DNA from: CBHTSZ01 sp966095765
GTDB taxonomy: Bacteria; Patescibacteriota; Saccharimonadia; Saccharimonadales; Saccharimonadaceae
Reading direction: 5' to 3'
Length of the DNA stretch: 64,000 nt
Assembly (NCBI GenBank): GCA_966095765.1
Contig: CBHTSZ010000002.1
Coordinates: 89,586 to 153,585, forward strand
A model generated the notes under the pieces. It had not been told where the DNA came from. It saw nothing but the letters and a program-made list of their open reading frames with translations, and ran no database searches. This document shows positions 33,225 to 42,175 of the stretch, in pieces; within the stretch, counting starts at the first letter, position 1, and each line of letters starts with the position of its first letter. A program made the position numbers and the translations under genes.

Positions 33225-34754
33225 ATGGAGATATCCCGGTACCGTGACGAACTCGAAGCTATTATTCCGGGTGTGCTGGATGCTTATGAGAGTCTCAAAA
33301 CGACCAACGGCATGGGTGTCTACACGAGCAACGGTGCCTTCTATAACCACACGTTTTTTGGCCGCGACAACGCGATGGCGGCAAAGTTCGTCACTGACTT
33401 TGATCACCAAGTAACACGCGAAACGATTGTTGCACTTGCTGCACTACAGGGTACAAAGACCGATCCGAAAACCCACGAGCAGCCTGGCCGGATCCACCAT
33501 GAATACCGTGACTTTACGACCTGGAAAGGTGGCCGCGCAGAGCGCATAGCGCTTGGCTTCTTCCGAAAACGCTGGGGCGCGACCGACAAACAACTCCTCA
33601 CCTACTATGCAGCTGACACGACGGCACTCTATATCCGTTTGGCGCACAAATACGTCACCCATGTCGATAAATCATTTCTCGATATCACGATCAAAAACCG
33701 AGAGGGTCACCAGCTGACGCTTCGTGAGTCACTGGCTCGCGCTGCGGACTGGCTCGTGTCGCAACTCAATGAACATGATCACTTCGTGACAAAACGGACT
33801 AACGAATGGTCTCTGCCTTACCAAACCTTCCAGGACTCTTCGACTGCTTTCCCGCGGCAGGACGGAACGCTGGCGAATTTTCGGCGCGGCCTCACCTACA
33901 CCGAGGTTCAGGCCTTTGTAATCGATGCGCTCGAAGACGTGACGCAGATGCTTGAGGATCACCTGAAACGTCATGAATGGCAGAGTGCTGCGCATGCCAT
34001 GCGCCGGGCATTTATCTCAGATTTTTGGAACGAGAACGAGCAATACTTTGGAAGTGCGTTTGATGAAAAAGGTCTCGTGGATATGCCTGCCGTTACCGCT
34101 GGCTGGACACTCAACACGGGCCTATGGAGCGAAATACCGGAACCGAGGCGTATCGAGATCATCTCGTCGGTAGTCCGGCGGCTCTTTTCGGACGATTTTT
34201 TGACGCCAGTTGGTCTTCGTTCACGCTCGCTGCATTCGCACCAGCCCCTTCCGGGTGTTATCGAATACCATGGTCGTCTGACGGTGTGGCCGATGTTCTC
34301 ATTTATGGTTATAGAGGGGCTGCGTCGTCACCGTCTCCATCGTCTCGCAGCTGAACTGGAGAACCGTGTCGTCAACGGTATCAATGCCTCGGGCGCTTTT
34401 GAGGAATTTCTCGTTGTGGACGGCGGCGGACACCTGCTCCGAAATGTCCCAGGTGCGCATGCTGAAGTATCAGTTGATGCCCAGATGCTGCCAGAAAAAC
34501 ATATCGCCTTTACGGTGATTCCCGCGATGGTGCTCGCATGGCGAGCGACGAACCGTGGACGCGCATGGCCGCCGCAGTCTGAGTGGCAGAAGAAACTAGA
34601 AGAAGAAATACTCGCTACAATCGAAGAAACAGCTCGCCTCGAGCCGTCGGCTGCTGCTCAGGACGTCACGGCTGTCGTACCGACAAAGTTTCGTCGACTG
34701 CGCGGCAATGTCCGGAGTGCTTGGTATTTCTTCGGTGAATGGAGGCGGATGTGA
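33225..34754 (+). CDS. Amylo-alpha-1,6-glucosidase-like glycosidase
   Basis: 509 residues. The fold appears as an alpha/alpha six-hairpin barrel: YNHTFFGRDNAMAAKFVTD, QPGRIHHEYRDFTTW (the EPGKIxHE motif of debranching-type glucosidases) and an ADTTALYIRLAHKY block. Such enzymes act on glycogen, trehalose-like or other storage or host glycans. ATG 33225 is selected because a TACGCT box is 9 nt upstream and the earlier in-frame ATG has no site. It overlaps the next gene by 4 nt (glycosyltransferase), so the pair is an operon. Confidence 0.75.
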   Translation: MEISRYRDELEAIIPGVLDAYESLKTTNGMGVYTSNGAFYNHTFFGRDNAMAAKFVTDFDHQVTRETIVALAALQGTKTDPKTHEQPGRIHHEYRDFTTWKGGRAERIALGFFRKRWGATDKQLLTYYAADTTALYIRLAHKYVTHVDKSFLDITIKNREGHQLTLRESLARAADWLVSQLNEHDHFVTKRTNEWSLPYQTFQDSSTAFPRQDGTLANFRRGLTYTEVQAFVIDALEDVTQMLEDHLKRHEWQSAAHAMRRAFISDFWNENEQYFGSAFDEKGLVDMPAVTAGWTLNTGLWSEIPEPRRIEIISSVVRRLFSDDFLTPVGLRSRSLHSHQPLPGVIEYHGRLTVWPMFSFMVIEGLRRHRLHRLAAELENRVVNGINASGAFEEFLVVDGGGHLLRNVPGAHAEVSVDAQMLPEKHIAFTVIPAMVLAWRATNRGRAWPPQSEWQKKLEEEILATIEETARLEPSAAAQDVTAVVPTKFRRLRGNVRSAWYFFGEWRRM

Positions 34755-35758
34755 TCAAAGTTACCATGGTGTCGGAGAGCGAGTTTACCGTACAGGGACA
34801 CGGTGTCCACACTGCATACGTTGAGCTAACAAACGCACTCAAGAAGCGCGATGATGTTGAGGTGACCGTAAACCAGTTCGGTGAGGCTGATATTACCCAT
34901 ATTCACACCGTTGGTATCTATGCGCTTCGCCACTTGCTCGCGCCTGCATCGAAAAAGGTCGTCTCAGCACATATCGTCCCTGACTCACTTGTCGGAAGTT
35001 TAGTCGGGGCTAGGCTTTGGCTGCCGCTCGCAAAACTATATCTCAGGTGGTTCTATAACCGCGCTGACATGCTCTTTGCGGTATCTGACGAAACGAAACG
35101 TTCCCTCGAAAAGCTCGGCGTCAAAAAACCAATCGAGATCGTTTATAACCTCGTTGATACGTCGCGTTACGTTACAACACCTGCCGACAAGACCGCTGCA
35201 CGTAAAGCACTCGGCATAGCTGAGGATGCGTGGGTAGTTGTAGGATCTGGTCAGGTACAGCCTCGAAAACGCGTCGATGATTTTGTTTCGGCGGCGAGGG
35301 AGCTTGCTGACATGGACTTTATCTGGGTTGGCGGTATGCCGTTCGGGAAGCTGGCGGCTGATCACGGGAATATGCAGCATATGCTCGAGAACGCCCCGGA
35401 GAATTTTCGTTGCACCGGGGTCATCGAGCATGAGGCGGTTAAGCAATATTACCAAGCTGCCGACGTTTTCTGGTTGCCTTCAGAACAGGAGACGTTCGGG
35501 CTTGTCGTGGTCGAAGCAGCTGCAGCCGGTCTCCCGGTCGTGCTCCGTGCCATTCCTGACTACGATGAAACGTTCAAGGGCGCCGCTGTCATGGTTGCCG
35601 AGGACGAAGTCGTTCCGGCACTTGAGCATCTACGTCATGACGCAGGCGCATATGCAGAGGCGCGTGAGCTTGCGATGAAAGAGATCGCAAAACGGTTTGA
35701 TTCGGTAGCAGGTGCTGAGCGTGTCGTCGCAATCTACCGCAAACTACTCAAAAAATAG
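34751..35758 (+). CDS. GT4-family glycosyltransferase
   Basis: 335 residues. A GT-B fold with the C-terminal signature WLPSEQETFGLVVVEAAAAGLPVV (the E-x7-E motif of family 4 retaining enzymes) and a GHGVHTAYVELTNALKK acceptor-side start. The GTG start overlaps the preceding stop (GTGA) and follows GGAGGCGG. Likely adds a sugar to a lipid or glycan of the envelope; UDP- or GDP-sugar donor cannot be told. Works with the debranching-type gene in one transcript. Confidence 0.85.
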   Translation: MIKVTMVSESEFTVQGHGVHTAYVELTNALKKRDDVEVTVNQFGEADITHIHTVGIYALRHLLAPASKKVVSAHIVPDSLVGSLVGARLWLPLAKLYLRWFYNRADMLFAVSDETKRSLEKLGVKKPIEIVYNLVDTSRYVTTPADKTAARKALGIAEDAWVVVGSGQVQPRKRVDDFVSAARELADMDFIWVGGMPFGKLAADHGNMQHMLENAPENFRCTGVIEHEAVKQYYQAADVFWLPSEQETFGLVVVEAAAAGLPVVLRAIPDYDETFKGAAVMVAEDEVVPALEHLRHDAGAYAEARELAMKEIAKRFDSVAGAERVVAIYRKLLKK

Positions 35759-35761
35759 CCG

Positions 35762-36811
35762 TTACTGCTGGGCGTTCTCAAACGTTGTTTTGACGGTATT
35801 CCAGATACTTGGGTCGCCATGAACTTTTCGCCAGTACCACCATTCACCGCCCCAGGTGTATATGTCACGCGTGCCGATCTCTCGCGCGAACAGAACATTG
35901 TTTTCGATCTGCCACGGACTCATTGAGATATCCTGCTGCTCCACCGTCATTTCTTTGGTATCGACTGGTCCCCATGGCTCAAGCTGGAGCTCATGGATGA
36001 AGATATCACGCCCGGTGTAGGCTTTGATGATCGCGGCCCGGAGTCGGTGGTACCAGATCGGTGTTGGGTAGACGAGGTAGCCCTTGTACGGCCATGATTT
36101 CTCACTCCATACGACCCGGTACACTGAATAGCCGTAGCGGTCCGGAACAGGCGTCGTAACCGGGTAGCCGTGCTGGTCGCTGAGGCTCATCCAGATCGGT
36201 TTATCCGAAAGCTTATCGACGAGCTTGTATTCTTCGTGGAGTCGCTCACGGTCTGGCTTACCGCACAACCCAAACCACTCGTTAACGCCTTCGTTCTCGA
36301 GCTGCCAGTTTATGACGGTTGGGTTGTTTTCATACCGTTTGACAACCGTTTCGATATAACTGTACATCGCCTGCTTCCAAGCACCACCGCTGAGCTCGTT
36401 TGCCCATGTCGGTTGATGGCACTCGGGCCAACGGGGCTGGCGGAGGCCGATCGCAAGCGATACGGTCGCGCCTCGCTTCCCTGCTTCGCTGATCTGCCAG
36501 TCGAGCGAACTGAAGTCGTATTGGCCGCGGATCGGCTCATGGAGATCCCAGTAGCTCATGAGACGAAACGTCGGGATATGCATGTCATCGAGGAGTGCGG
36601 TGTAATTAGCCTTCCAGTCCAGTCCAAGCTCGACAGCGCGCTTTTCGGAAAAGCTCACGCCGATCACTGGATCTTTGACAGGAGGAAATATGACGGGGTT
36701 CCACCAGGGAGCACTGTACATCAGAGCAAGGAGTGCGGCGACAACGATGAGAGTCCAGTGCCACCACCTATGCGGTTTCCAGCTTTTCTTTGGTTTTTGT
36801 GTTTTTTGCAT
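35762..36811 (-). CDS. Membrane-anchored TIM-barrel glycoside hydrolase-like protein
   Basis: 349 residues. A basic start (PKKSWKPHR) and a membrane helix at about 18-36 anchor an external barrel. The sequence MSYWDLHEPIRGQYDFSSLDWQ and WQLENEGVNEWFG (Asn-Glu acid/base pair) and FIHELQLEPWG (candidate nucleophile Glu) fit clan GH-A enzymes such as GH5/GH42. It probably trims external glycans. ATG 36811 is preferred; the longer frame upstream would overlap the divergent glycosyltransferase promoter. It is convergent with the GT4 gene, 3 nt apart. Confidence 0.78.
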   Translation of the reverse strand: MQKTQKPKKSWKPHRWWHWTLIVVAALLALMYSAPWWNPVIFPPVKDPVIGVSFSEKRAVELGLDWKANYTALLDDMHIPTFRLMSYWDLHEPIRGQYDFSSLDWQISEAGKRGATVSLAIGLRQPRWPECHQPTWANELSGGAWKQAMYSYIETVVKRYENNPTVINWQLENEGVNEWFGLCGKPDRERLHEEYKLVDKLSDKPIWMSLSDQHGYPVTTPVPDRYGYSVYRVVWSEKSWPYKGYLVYPTPIWYHRLRAAIIKAYTGRDIFIHELQLEPWGPVDTKEMTVEQQDISMSPWQIENNVLFAREIGTRDIYTWGGEWWYWRKVHGDPSIWNTVKTTFENAQQ

Positions 36812-36875
36812 ACGCTTATTTACTACCTGTAGTGTACGTGAAAAGGCTTGATTTTGGTATACTTGTGGGTAAGTA

Positions 36876-38180
36876 ATGAAAATCGGACTGTTTACCGACA
36901 CGTACCGGCCGTCTATTAATGGCATCGTGTTCGTCGTCGAATCAACAAAGAAGCACCTCGAAGAGCTCGGTCATGAAGTGTATATTTTTTGTCCCGCTCG
37001 TTCGATGCGCCCAAGCAAGACGGCGCTAGAGTTCGAAGAGGATGAGCACATCATCCGCTTCCCGAGTATCAAGGGCGCTTTCTACGACGACTACGATACG
37101 AGCCTATTCTTCCCGCCGCGAGTGCTGAGGCGAATCCGTGAGCTCGAGCTCGACGTCGTCCACTTCTTTACTCCAGGACAGGTCGGTCTCATGGGCGTCT
37201 ATGCGGCGTTCAAGACTGATACCCCGCTCGTTGCACAGCACTGTACCGATCTCCGTGAATATGTCGAACATTATCGGGACGGTCTCCTGCTCCCTGGTCT
37301 CCTTGCCCTTATCGCCCTCTTGCCGTTTACGGTCAAGGTTGATGGCAAGGACCTCCGCGAAATCATGAAGCTCTACCGGCCGCGCCGTGGCCGTGTTGAG
37401 TGGAATATCGACATCGTCGAACGCATGGTGACACTTGTCTATAGCAAGTGTGATGCAGTCGTTGCGTTGAGCCGCAAATCAAAGACCCAACTGGAGAGTT
37501 GGCAGCACACTGACAACTATCAGTATCCAGTAACGCTCAAGCCGGACGGCGTGACGCCGTTGCCGAAGAGTACAGCGACCGAGCAAAAGGCATTCCGCAA
37601 AGCGTATGGTATCAGCGAGGATGACGAACTTGTTACCTTTGTCGGACGTCTCGGGTCTGAAAAAAACCTTGCGATGCTTATCCCTGTGATCGAGCAGGTA
37701 CACGCGGTGCGACCACAGGCACGGCTCCTGTTTGTCGGTGACTTTGAGTACCGTGAGACGCTTGAAGAGCTCGCGAGTGCGTCACTCGTACCGGACCGAA
37801 TCACCTTTACGGGCGCCCTGCAGCGCGAAGAACTCGGTAAGATCTACGAAACAAGCAGCGTCTTTGCTTTTCCTTCCCTGACCGATACGCAGGCCTGGGT
37901 ACTGCACGAGGCAACCCACGCAGGCCTTCCCGTCGTTATGATCGATCCTGAGCTGTCAGAAGTTGTCATGGACGATGAGAACGGATATATCGTTCCGAAT
38001 ACGGTTAATGATTTTGCCGAGGCAGTGCTTCGGATCCTTGGCGACGACAAAGTCCGACGAGCATTTAGCAAGCGAAGCCGCGAGCTTTCGTCACAGTTTA
38101 CCGAGGCCGGGCAGATCAAGAAACTCGAAAAACTTTACGAGACCGCAACGGCACGCCACGCGCTCAAACAGTTTGACTAA
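36876..38180 (+). CDS. GT4-family glycosyltransferase
   Basis: 434 residues. MKIGLFTDTYRPSINGIVFVVEST is the N-terminal start of GT4 enzymes of the diglucosyl-diacylglycerol or mannosyltransferase type, and FPSLTDTQAWVLHEATHAGLPVVM is the C-terminal donor-binding motif. VTFVGRLGSEKNLAMLIPVIE binds the nucleotide phosphates. A TATACT box ends 12 nt before the ATG. It is ended by a bidirectional hairpin shared with the GC-rich cassette gene. Probable role: glycolipid or wall glycan synthesis. Confidence 0.87.
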   Translation: MKIGLFTDTYRPSINGIVFVVESTKKHLEELGHEVYIFCPARSMRPSKTALEFEEDEHIIRFPSIKGAFYDDYDTSLFFPPRVLRRIRELELDVVHFFTPGQVGLMGVYAAFKTDTPLVAQHCTDLREYVEHYRDGLLLPGLLALIALLPFTVKVDGKDLREIMKLYRPRRGRVEWNIDIVERMVTLVYSKCDAVVALSRKSKTQLESWQHTDNYQYPVTLKPDGVTPLPKSTATEQKAFRKAYGISEDDELVTFVGRLGSEKNLAMLIPVIEQVHAVRPQARLLFVGDFEYRETLEELASASLVPDRITFTGALQREELGKIYETSSVFAFPSLTDTQAWVLHEATHAGLPVVMIDPELSEVVMDDENGYIVPNTVNDFAEAVLRILGDDKVRRAFSKRSRELSSQFTEAGQIKKLEKLYETATARHALKQFD

Positions 38181-38196
38181 ACGAGATGAAATGGAG

Positions 38197-38241
38197 AAAG
38201 CCTGGTGGCTACCGCGTTTACAGCAGTAACCACCAGGCTTT
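38197..38241. terminator. 12-bp hairpin shared by two convergent genes
   Basis: AAAGCCTGGTGG (38197-38208) pairs perfectly with CCACCAGGCTTT (38230-38241), with A/T runs on both sides. Confidence 0.85.
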
Positions 38242-38880
38242 TTAGTAGTGCATCTCCCAGCCGAGCGGCCAGAGCTCTGGCAAGGTTCGCCGACACGAGC
38301 ACGGTTCGCCACAGGTCGTCTTGATGCCGAGGTACTCCGCACGGCCTTTGCGTGCCGTGTACTGCTCGAGGTGGCGCCAGTTGATGTCCGGCACTCCGTC
38401 GAGCCGGTAGGCGTTGAAGGAGTGCCGGTTGTCGCCGACGAGCCGATCCTTCAGGAGAAGGCCGGTATTGACGAAACACTCCCCGCCCTTACCGAGGTGA
38501 GTCTTCGGCTTGGGAACCGACCAGGTGTTGACGTCACAGAAGCTCAGCGCCCAGTCGATCCCGCGCTTTTGCATACGCGAGATCTCGGGTTTCGCGCTGA
38601 GCGTGAAGGTCACGATGCTGGTCGGCAGGCTGCCGAACGGAATCGTTGACCGAGGCTGCACGATACGCCTGAGGTGCGGCGGTGTCGTCGCGTGATAGAA
38701 GTGACCCGGCGGATGATCACAGACAGCGATGACCGTGTCGGCGAGCAGTTCCCGCCAGTTGGCCGGGATCGGCTTCTTGCTGCGGTTGCGCATGATGATG
38801 ACCGTGTTCCCGATGGCTCGGTACATGGTGCGGATGCGGCGCTTGGGACCTCCGCCAGGTCCGCGGTTGAGCTTGGACAT
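38242..38880 (-). CDS. GC-rich cassette protein of unknown function
   Basis: 212 residues, soluble. A basic Gly/Arg-rich N-terminus (RGPGGGPKRRIR) precedes a compact domain with VIAVCDHPPGHFYHATTPPH and a C-terminal CGEPCSCRR, so metal binding by His and Cys is possible. GGGTG precedes the ATG by 6 nt. The leader of about 70 nt has a CACG/CGTG stem. G/C-ending codons, promoter E and a perfect terminator make it another self-contained cassette. Unrecognised. Confidence 0.68.
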   Translation of the reverse strand: MSKLNRGPGGGPKRRIRTMYRAIGNTVIIMRNRSKKPIPANWRELLADTVIAVCDHPPGHFYHATTPPHLRRIVQPRSTIPFGSLPTSIVTFTLSAKPEISRMQKRGIDWALSFCDVNTWSVPKPKTHLGKGGECFVNTGLLLKDRLVGDNRHSFNAYRLDGVPDINWRHLEQYTARKGRAEYLGIKTTCGEPCSCRRTLPELWPLGWEMHY

Positions 38881-38952
38881 GATTCACCCGATTTCGTGTA
38901 GTGGCTAGAAGATGCGAAAACACACGAGGCTCCCCCGTGCGTTTATAGGTAT

Positions 38953-38981
38953 ATTATATCAGATTTTAGGCTAGTAGTCGA
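38953..38981 (-). promoter_or_regulatory. Cassette promoter E (extended -10)
   Basis: TCGACT (38976-38981), 17-nt spacer ending CTGA, then TATAAT (38953-38958). The -35 box lies inside the last codons of the upstream cobO gene. Confidence 0.6.
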
Positions 38982-39537
38982 TGCCCTTGTTGGCAAGATA
39001 GTTATCATCGAAGTGATGTTTGAGCTTTGTCATGTTGGTGGCGATATCGACGCAGTCAAGCAGTTCCTTCGGAAAGTCCCGGCCAGTGAGGCAGAGGCTG
39101 GTCTGGGGATGTCTCTGGGCGAGAAGGTGCTCGAGGTCGTCTATCGTCAGGAGGCCATCATGGACGGCATTGTTGATCTCGTCACAGATGACGAGCTGGT
39201 AGTCGCCGCTCGCGGCTGCCTGTAGCGCGAAATCGTAGGTAGCTCGCGCTTGTTGCTTATGATCATCATCGCTTGCACCTGAGCTCATATCTCCCGCTTC
39301 GTAAAAACCGAGCCCACCTTTATAAAAGTCGAGACGGTGCTCATAGATAGACATAATGTCGCGGATAAACTGATGTTCTGAGACATCCCAGAGTTTGATG
39401 AACTGGACATAGGCAACGCGCCACCCTGCACCGAGCGAGCGTACTAAGAGGCCTAAGCTCGCGCTGGTTTTACCTTTCCCTTCGCCCGTATAGACAAGAA
39501 CGACCGAGTCTTTACTCTTAAAATCATCAAAAGCCAT
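38971..39537 (-). CDS. Cob(I)alamin adenosyltransferase, CobO/BtuR type
   Basis: 188 residues. VLVYTGEGKGKTSASLGLLVR is the ATP-binding loop of CobO/BtuR enzymes, AYVQFIKLWDVSEHQF and ELVICDEIN follow, and the TSLCLTGRDFPKELLD block is conserved. The enzyme attaches adenosine to cobalamin. No corrin biosynthesis or B12-dependent enzyme appears in this window, so it would serve salvage or have another substrate. It is followed directly by cassette promoter E. Confidence 0.88.
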   Translation of the reverse strand: MAFDDFKSKDSVVLVYTGEGKGKTSASLGLLVRSLGAGWRVAYVQFIKLWDVSEHQFIRDIMSIYEHRLDFYKGGLGFYEAGDMSSGASDDDHKQQARATYDFALQAAASGDYQLVICDEINNAVHDGLLTIDDLEHLLAQRHPQTSLCLTGRDFPKELLDCVDIATNMTKLKHHFDDNYLANKGIDY

Positions 39538-39556
39538 AGGCTGATTATAAAGGAAA

Positions 39557-39577
39557 AACCTCCTGCATGAGGAGGTT
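39557..39577 (-). terminator. 8-bp hairpin terminator after the 138-residue cassette gene
   Basis: AACCTCCT (39557-39564) pairs with AGGAGGTT (39570-39577), and TTTTTCC follows on the minus strand. A second perfect stem, AGACCCCGAG (39588-39597) with 39622-39631, lies between it and the gene. Confidence 0.83.
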
Positions 39578-39640
39578 GTTGGGGTTCAGACCCCGAGACA
39601 GGATGCATGCGCATCGACTGCCTCGGGGTCTCCGCCTGCT

Positions 39641-40057
39641 CTAGAGCCGTCCCAAGCGCCAGTCCACCCGACGCACGAGTGCCATATCGTACACTTCCTG
39701 CAGGGAGTTCAGATGGTGAACAACAGGCAGTTTCCAGTCAAACGTACGACCGAGTACTTCGGTAGCGGTCCGTTCAATCCGACACTCCAGCGCCGCATAG
39801 TCGTCATCGTGCAGCATAGTTGACCACTGGACCGTCAGGTGACGACTGTGAAAGCGTACGCCCATTTCCGACATGACGCCGGGAATATGGATGAGCTTGG
39901 GCCTCACGAGCCGCTCGAACACTGGGGCTACGAGCCTCTCGGTGAAAAAGAACCGAGAAACTGCTCCGTGGCCCTGGTAGCTCTCGGTGTCGTGCCAGAT
40001 GTATAGGTTGGCAAACGTCACCGACTGCGGGGTGCGCAGCCGTTGCGTCTCGGTCAT
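39641..40057 (-). CDS. GC-rich cassette protein, possible 2'-5' ligase-like fold
   Basis: 138 residues. VTFANLYIWHDTESYQGHGA, then FHSRHLTVQWSTMLHDDDYA, gives H-containing strands that recall the two HxT motifs of 2H phosphoesterases, but the spacing and the second His motif are not convincing. ATG 40057 follows GAGGATCC. G/C-ending codons, promoter F and a double 3' hairpin define the cassette. Unrecognised; the fold suggestion is weak. Confidence 0.62.
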   Translation of the reverse strand: MTETQRLRTPQSVTFANLYIWHDTESYQGHGAVSRFFFTERLVAPVFERLVRPKLIHIPGVMSEMGVRFHSRHLTVQWSTMLHDDDYAALECRIERTATEVLGRTFDWKLPVVHHLNSLQEVYDMALVRRVDWRLGRL

Positions 40058-40114
40058 GGATCCTCGATTCTTTCGTGACGGGAGGTGCATTTCTAATGAA
40101 ACAGGACAATAACT

Positions 40115-40143
40115 ATTTTATCATAAAATATACATAAGGTCAA
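40115..40143 (-). promoter_or_regulatory. Cassette promoter F (extended -10)
   Basis: TTGACC (40138-40143), a 17-nt A/T-rich spacer ending ATGA, then TAAAAT (40115-40120) on the minus strand. Confidence 0.75.
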
Positions 40144-40168
40144 TATATGTCACCTCTGTTTGAGATGC

Positions 40169-40474
40169 TTAGTTGAGACGCCTGGCCCGTAGGATCGCCT
40201 GAAGTAGTGCGTTACGAGCCTGCACGCCGCTCATGATCTCGAGCTGGTAGTCGGTCACGATTTCGAGACCGGCTTCGCCGGTCGGGTCACGGTGCTCGAT
40301 CTCACTGAGGAGTATGGGGTGCACTTCGATACGAGCCGCGGGGTCTTCGCGGAATTTTTTGCCAATATCAATAACCTCTCCCACAGGACCATCCTCTCCG
40401 TTTGGGTTTTTGTAAGACTTGTTTTTATAGTGCCCGATTTGGGGAAGTATCTCCAGGGAAAAATGCCATTTCAC
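40169..40474 (-). CDS. Hypothetical small protein
   Basis: 101 residues, soluble and charged, starting at GTG 40474. It contains IEVHPILLSEIEHRDPTGEAG and ends in a basic helix (LLQAILRARRLN). A TTGACA stands close to the GTG and no ribosome site is visible, so the start is uncertain. Unrecognised. It lies divergent to the ABC-F gene and upstream of a cassette promoter. Confidence 0.5.
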   Translation of the reverse strand: MKWHFSLEILPQIGHYKNKSYKNPNGEDGPVGEVIDIGKKFREDPAARIEVHPILLSEIEHRDPTGEAGLEIVTDYQLEIMSGVQARNALLQAILRARRLN

Positions 40475-40543
40475 AACACTTTTTTGTCAACACATAAAAT
40501 TCCTCGGCCAGTTATGACCCACCTCTTGTATACTTGAGGCTGT

Positions 40544-42175
40544 ATGATCGCCGATATCAACATCACCGAAAAGTCGTTTGGGCCTAAGAGTCTGTATAAA
40601 AATGTCATCCTCTCTATCCAGGACGGCGAGAAGATCGGCGTGGTTGGGCGCAATGGTGTTGGAAAGTCGACGCTATTTGGTATTTTGACTGGTACTGACA
40701 AAGACTTTACCGGTGAGATCGTCTATCGTCGCGGTACAACTGTGGTTGCAACCTCGCAGGAGCATCACGAAGCTGCTGATACAACCGTGCTCCAATATGT
40801 CCTCGCTGGCCTTCCCGAATACGCTGAGCTGAGTCATATCGTCGAAACGTATCCGGAAACCATGGGCGACGATATGAAAAAGATTGAAGCCTACACGAAC
40901 GCCCTGCAGCGATTTGATGACAAAGGCTTTTATCAGATCGAAGAAGTTGTCGAACGCGAACTTGAAAACTTTCAACTGAGCGGCGTCGCGCATCGCCCGT
41001 TTGCGTCACTCTCTGGCGGGCAGAAACGGCTCGTTGAAGTGGTGAAGGTTATGCATAGCGATGCACACCTCGCACTGATCGACGAGCCGACTAACCACAT
41101 GGACTTTGTCGCCAAACAACAGTTCATCGACTGGATGAAGGGTGCGCGTGAGGCGATGCTCATTATCACGCACGACCGGGATGTGCTGAAGCACGTTGAT
41201 CGCATCGTCGAGCTCAAAGACGGCATGAGCGTGAGCTTCAAGGGTAACTACGACGCCTACCTCAAGCAGAACGCTGTCTCGACGGGCTCCGCCATGAACG
41301 AGTTCCAGATGATCGAGAAGCGTATCGCTAACCTCAAGGTGAAAGTGCTCGATTATCAGCGACTCAAGGAGAAGTCCCGTAACCCCGGTACTATCCAGAA
41401 GTTTAAACGTCTCGAAGAAGTCTCACGCAAGGAGTTGGCCGAGCTCCAGGCAAAAGAAAAGCCGACCTTTTGGATCGACAAAGAGTCGGTAGAAAATCTC
41501 AACTACAAAGTTGCCGGTCAGTACGAAAAGTTCAAGGCGAAAAATATCCGCATGAATCTCAAAGGTGACAAGAGCCGGTCGAGCCATATCCTCGTCAGCG
41601 CCAAGAACCTATCACTCGGTTACGATGCCCCGCTCTTTTCCGGCGTCAATATCGATCTCCGTGAGGGTGAAGCGGTTGAACTGCGCGGTCGTAACGGTGC
41701 CGGTAAGACGACTATCATCAAGGCTCTGCTTGGCGATAAGACTCCTCGCTACTTTGCGGGTGAGCTTGAACTCGATCCGCAGGTTCGCGTCGGCATCTAC
41801 GAGCAGGAGGTCTCGCGTGATTACTTTGACTTACCTCTCCATGATGCTATCGAAAAGATGTACCTCGACAAGGGTCTTGCTATCAGCGAAACAAAGATTC
41901 GCGGCCTCATGAGCGACTACCTCTTTACTGAGGGAGACGGACAGGTGCCGCTCTCGCGCCTCAGTGGTGGACAGAAGGCGCGGTTCCAGCTCATCTCGAT
42001 GCTGGCAAATGATCCCCAGCTACTCATCCTTGACGAGCCGACCAACCACCTCGATCTCCCGAGTATCGAGGAGCTCGAAAACGCCCTTGAGCGGTATGCT
42101 GGAGCGATCCTCTACGTATCGCACGACAGCTACTTCCAGGATAGTGTGGGCGGCGAAGTTGTACGTATTGGCTAG
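40544..42175 (+). CDS. ABC-F type ribosome-associated ATPase
   Basis: 543 residues. Two ABC ATPase domains in one chain without membrane helices: Walker A GRNGVGKST and GRNGAGKTT, signatures LSGGQKRLVEV and LSGGQKARFQL, Walker B ALIDEPTNHMD and LILDEPTNHLD. A linker of about 60 residues (NLKVKVLDYQRLKEKSRN) corresponds to the P-site tRNA interaction motif. ABC-F proteins act on the ribosome to relieve stalls or confer antibiotic protection. A TATACT box ends 9 nt before the ATG, with GAGG in the leader. Confidence 0.93.
   Translation: MIADINITEKSFGPKSLYKNVILSIQDGEKIGVVGRNGVGKSTLFGILTGTDKDFTGEIVYRRGTTVVATSQEHHEAADTTVLQYVLAGLPEYAELSHIVETYPETMGDDMKKIEAYTNALQRFDDKGFYQIEEVVERELENFQLSGVAHRPFASLSGGQKRLVEVVKVMHSDAHLALIDEPTNHMDFVAKQQFIDWMKGAREAMLIITHDRDVLKHVDRIVELKDGMSVSFKGNYDAYLKQNAVSTGSAMNEFQMIEKRIANLKVKVLDYQRLKEKSRNPGTIQKFKRLEEVSRKELAELQAKEKPTFWIDKESVENLNYKVAGQYEKFKAKNIRMNLKGDKSRSSHILVSAKNLSLGYDAPLFSGVNIDLREGEAVELRGRNGAGKTTIIKALLGDKTPRYFAGELELDPQVRVGIYEQEVSRDYFDLPLHDAIEKMYLDKGLAISETKIRGLMSDYLFTEGDGQVPLSRLSGGQKARFQLISMLANDPQLLILDEPTNHLDLPSIEELENALERYAGAILYVSHDSYFQDSVGGEVVRIG

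Noticed and set aside
38248..38649. A 133-codon plus-strand frame
   Set aside because: Shadow of the GC-rich minus-strand gene at 38242-38880, without any start signals.
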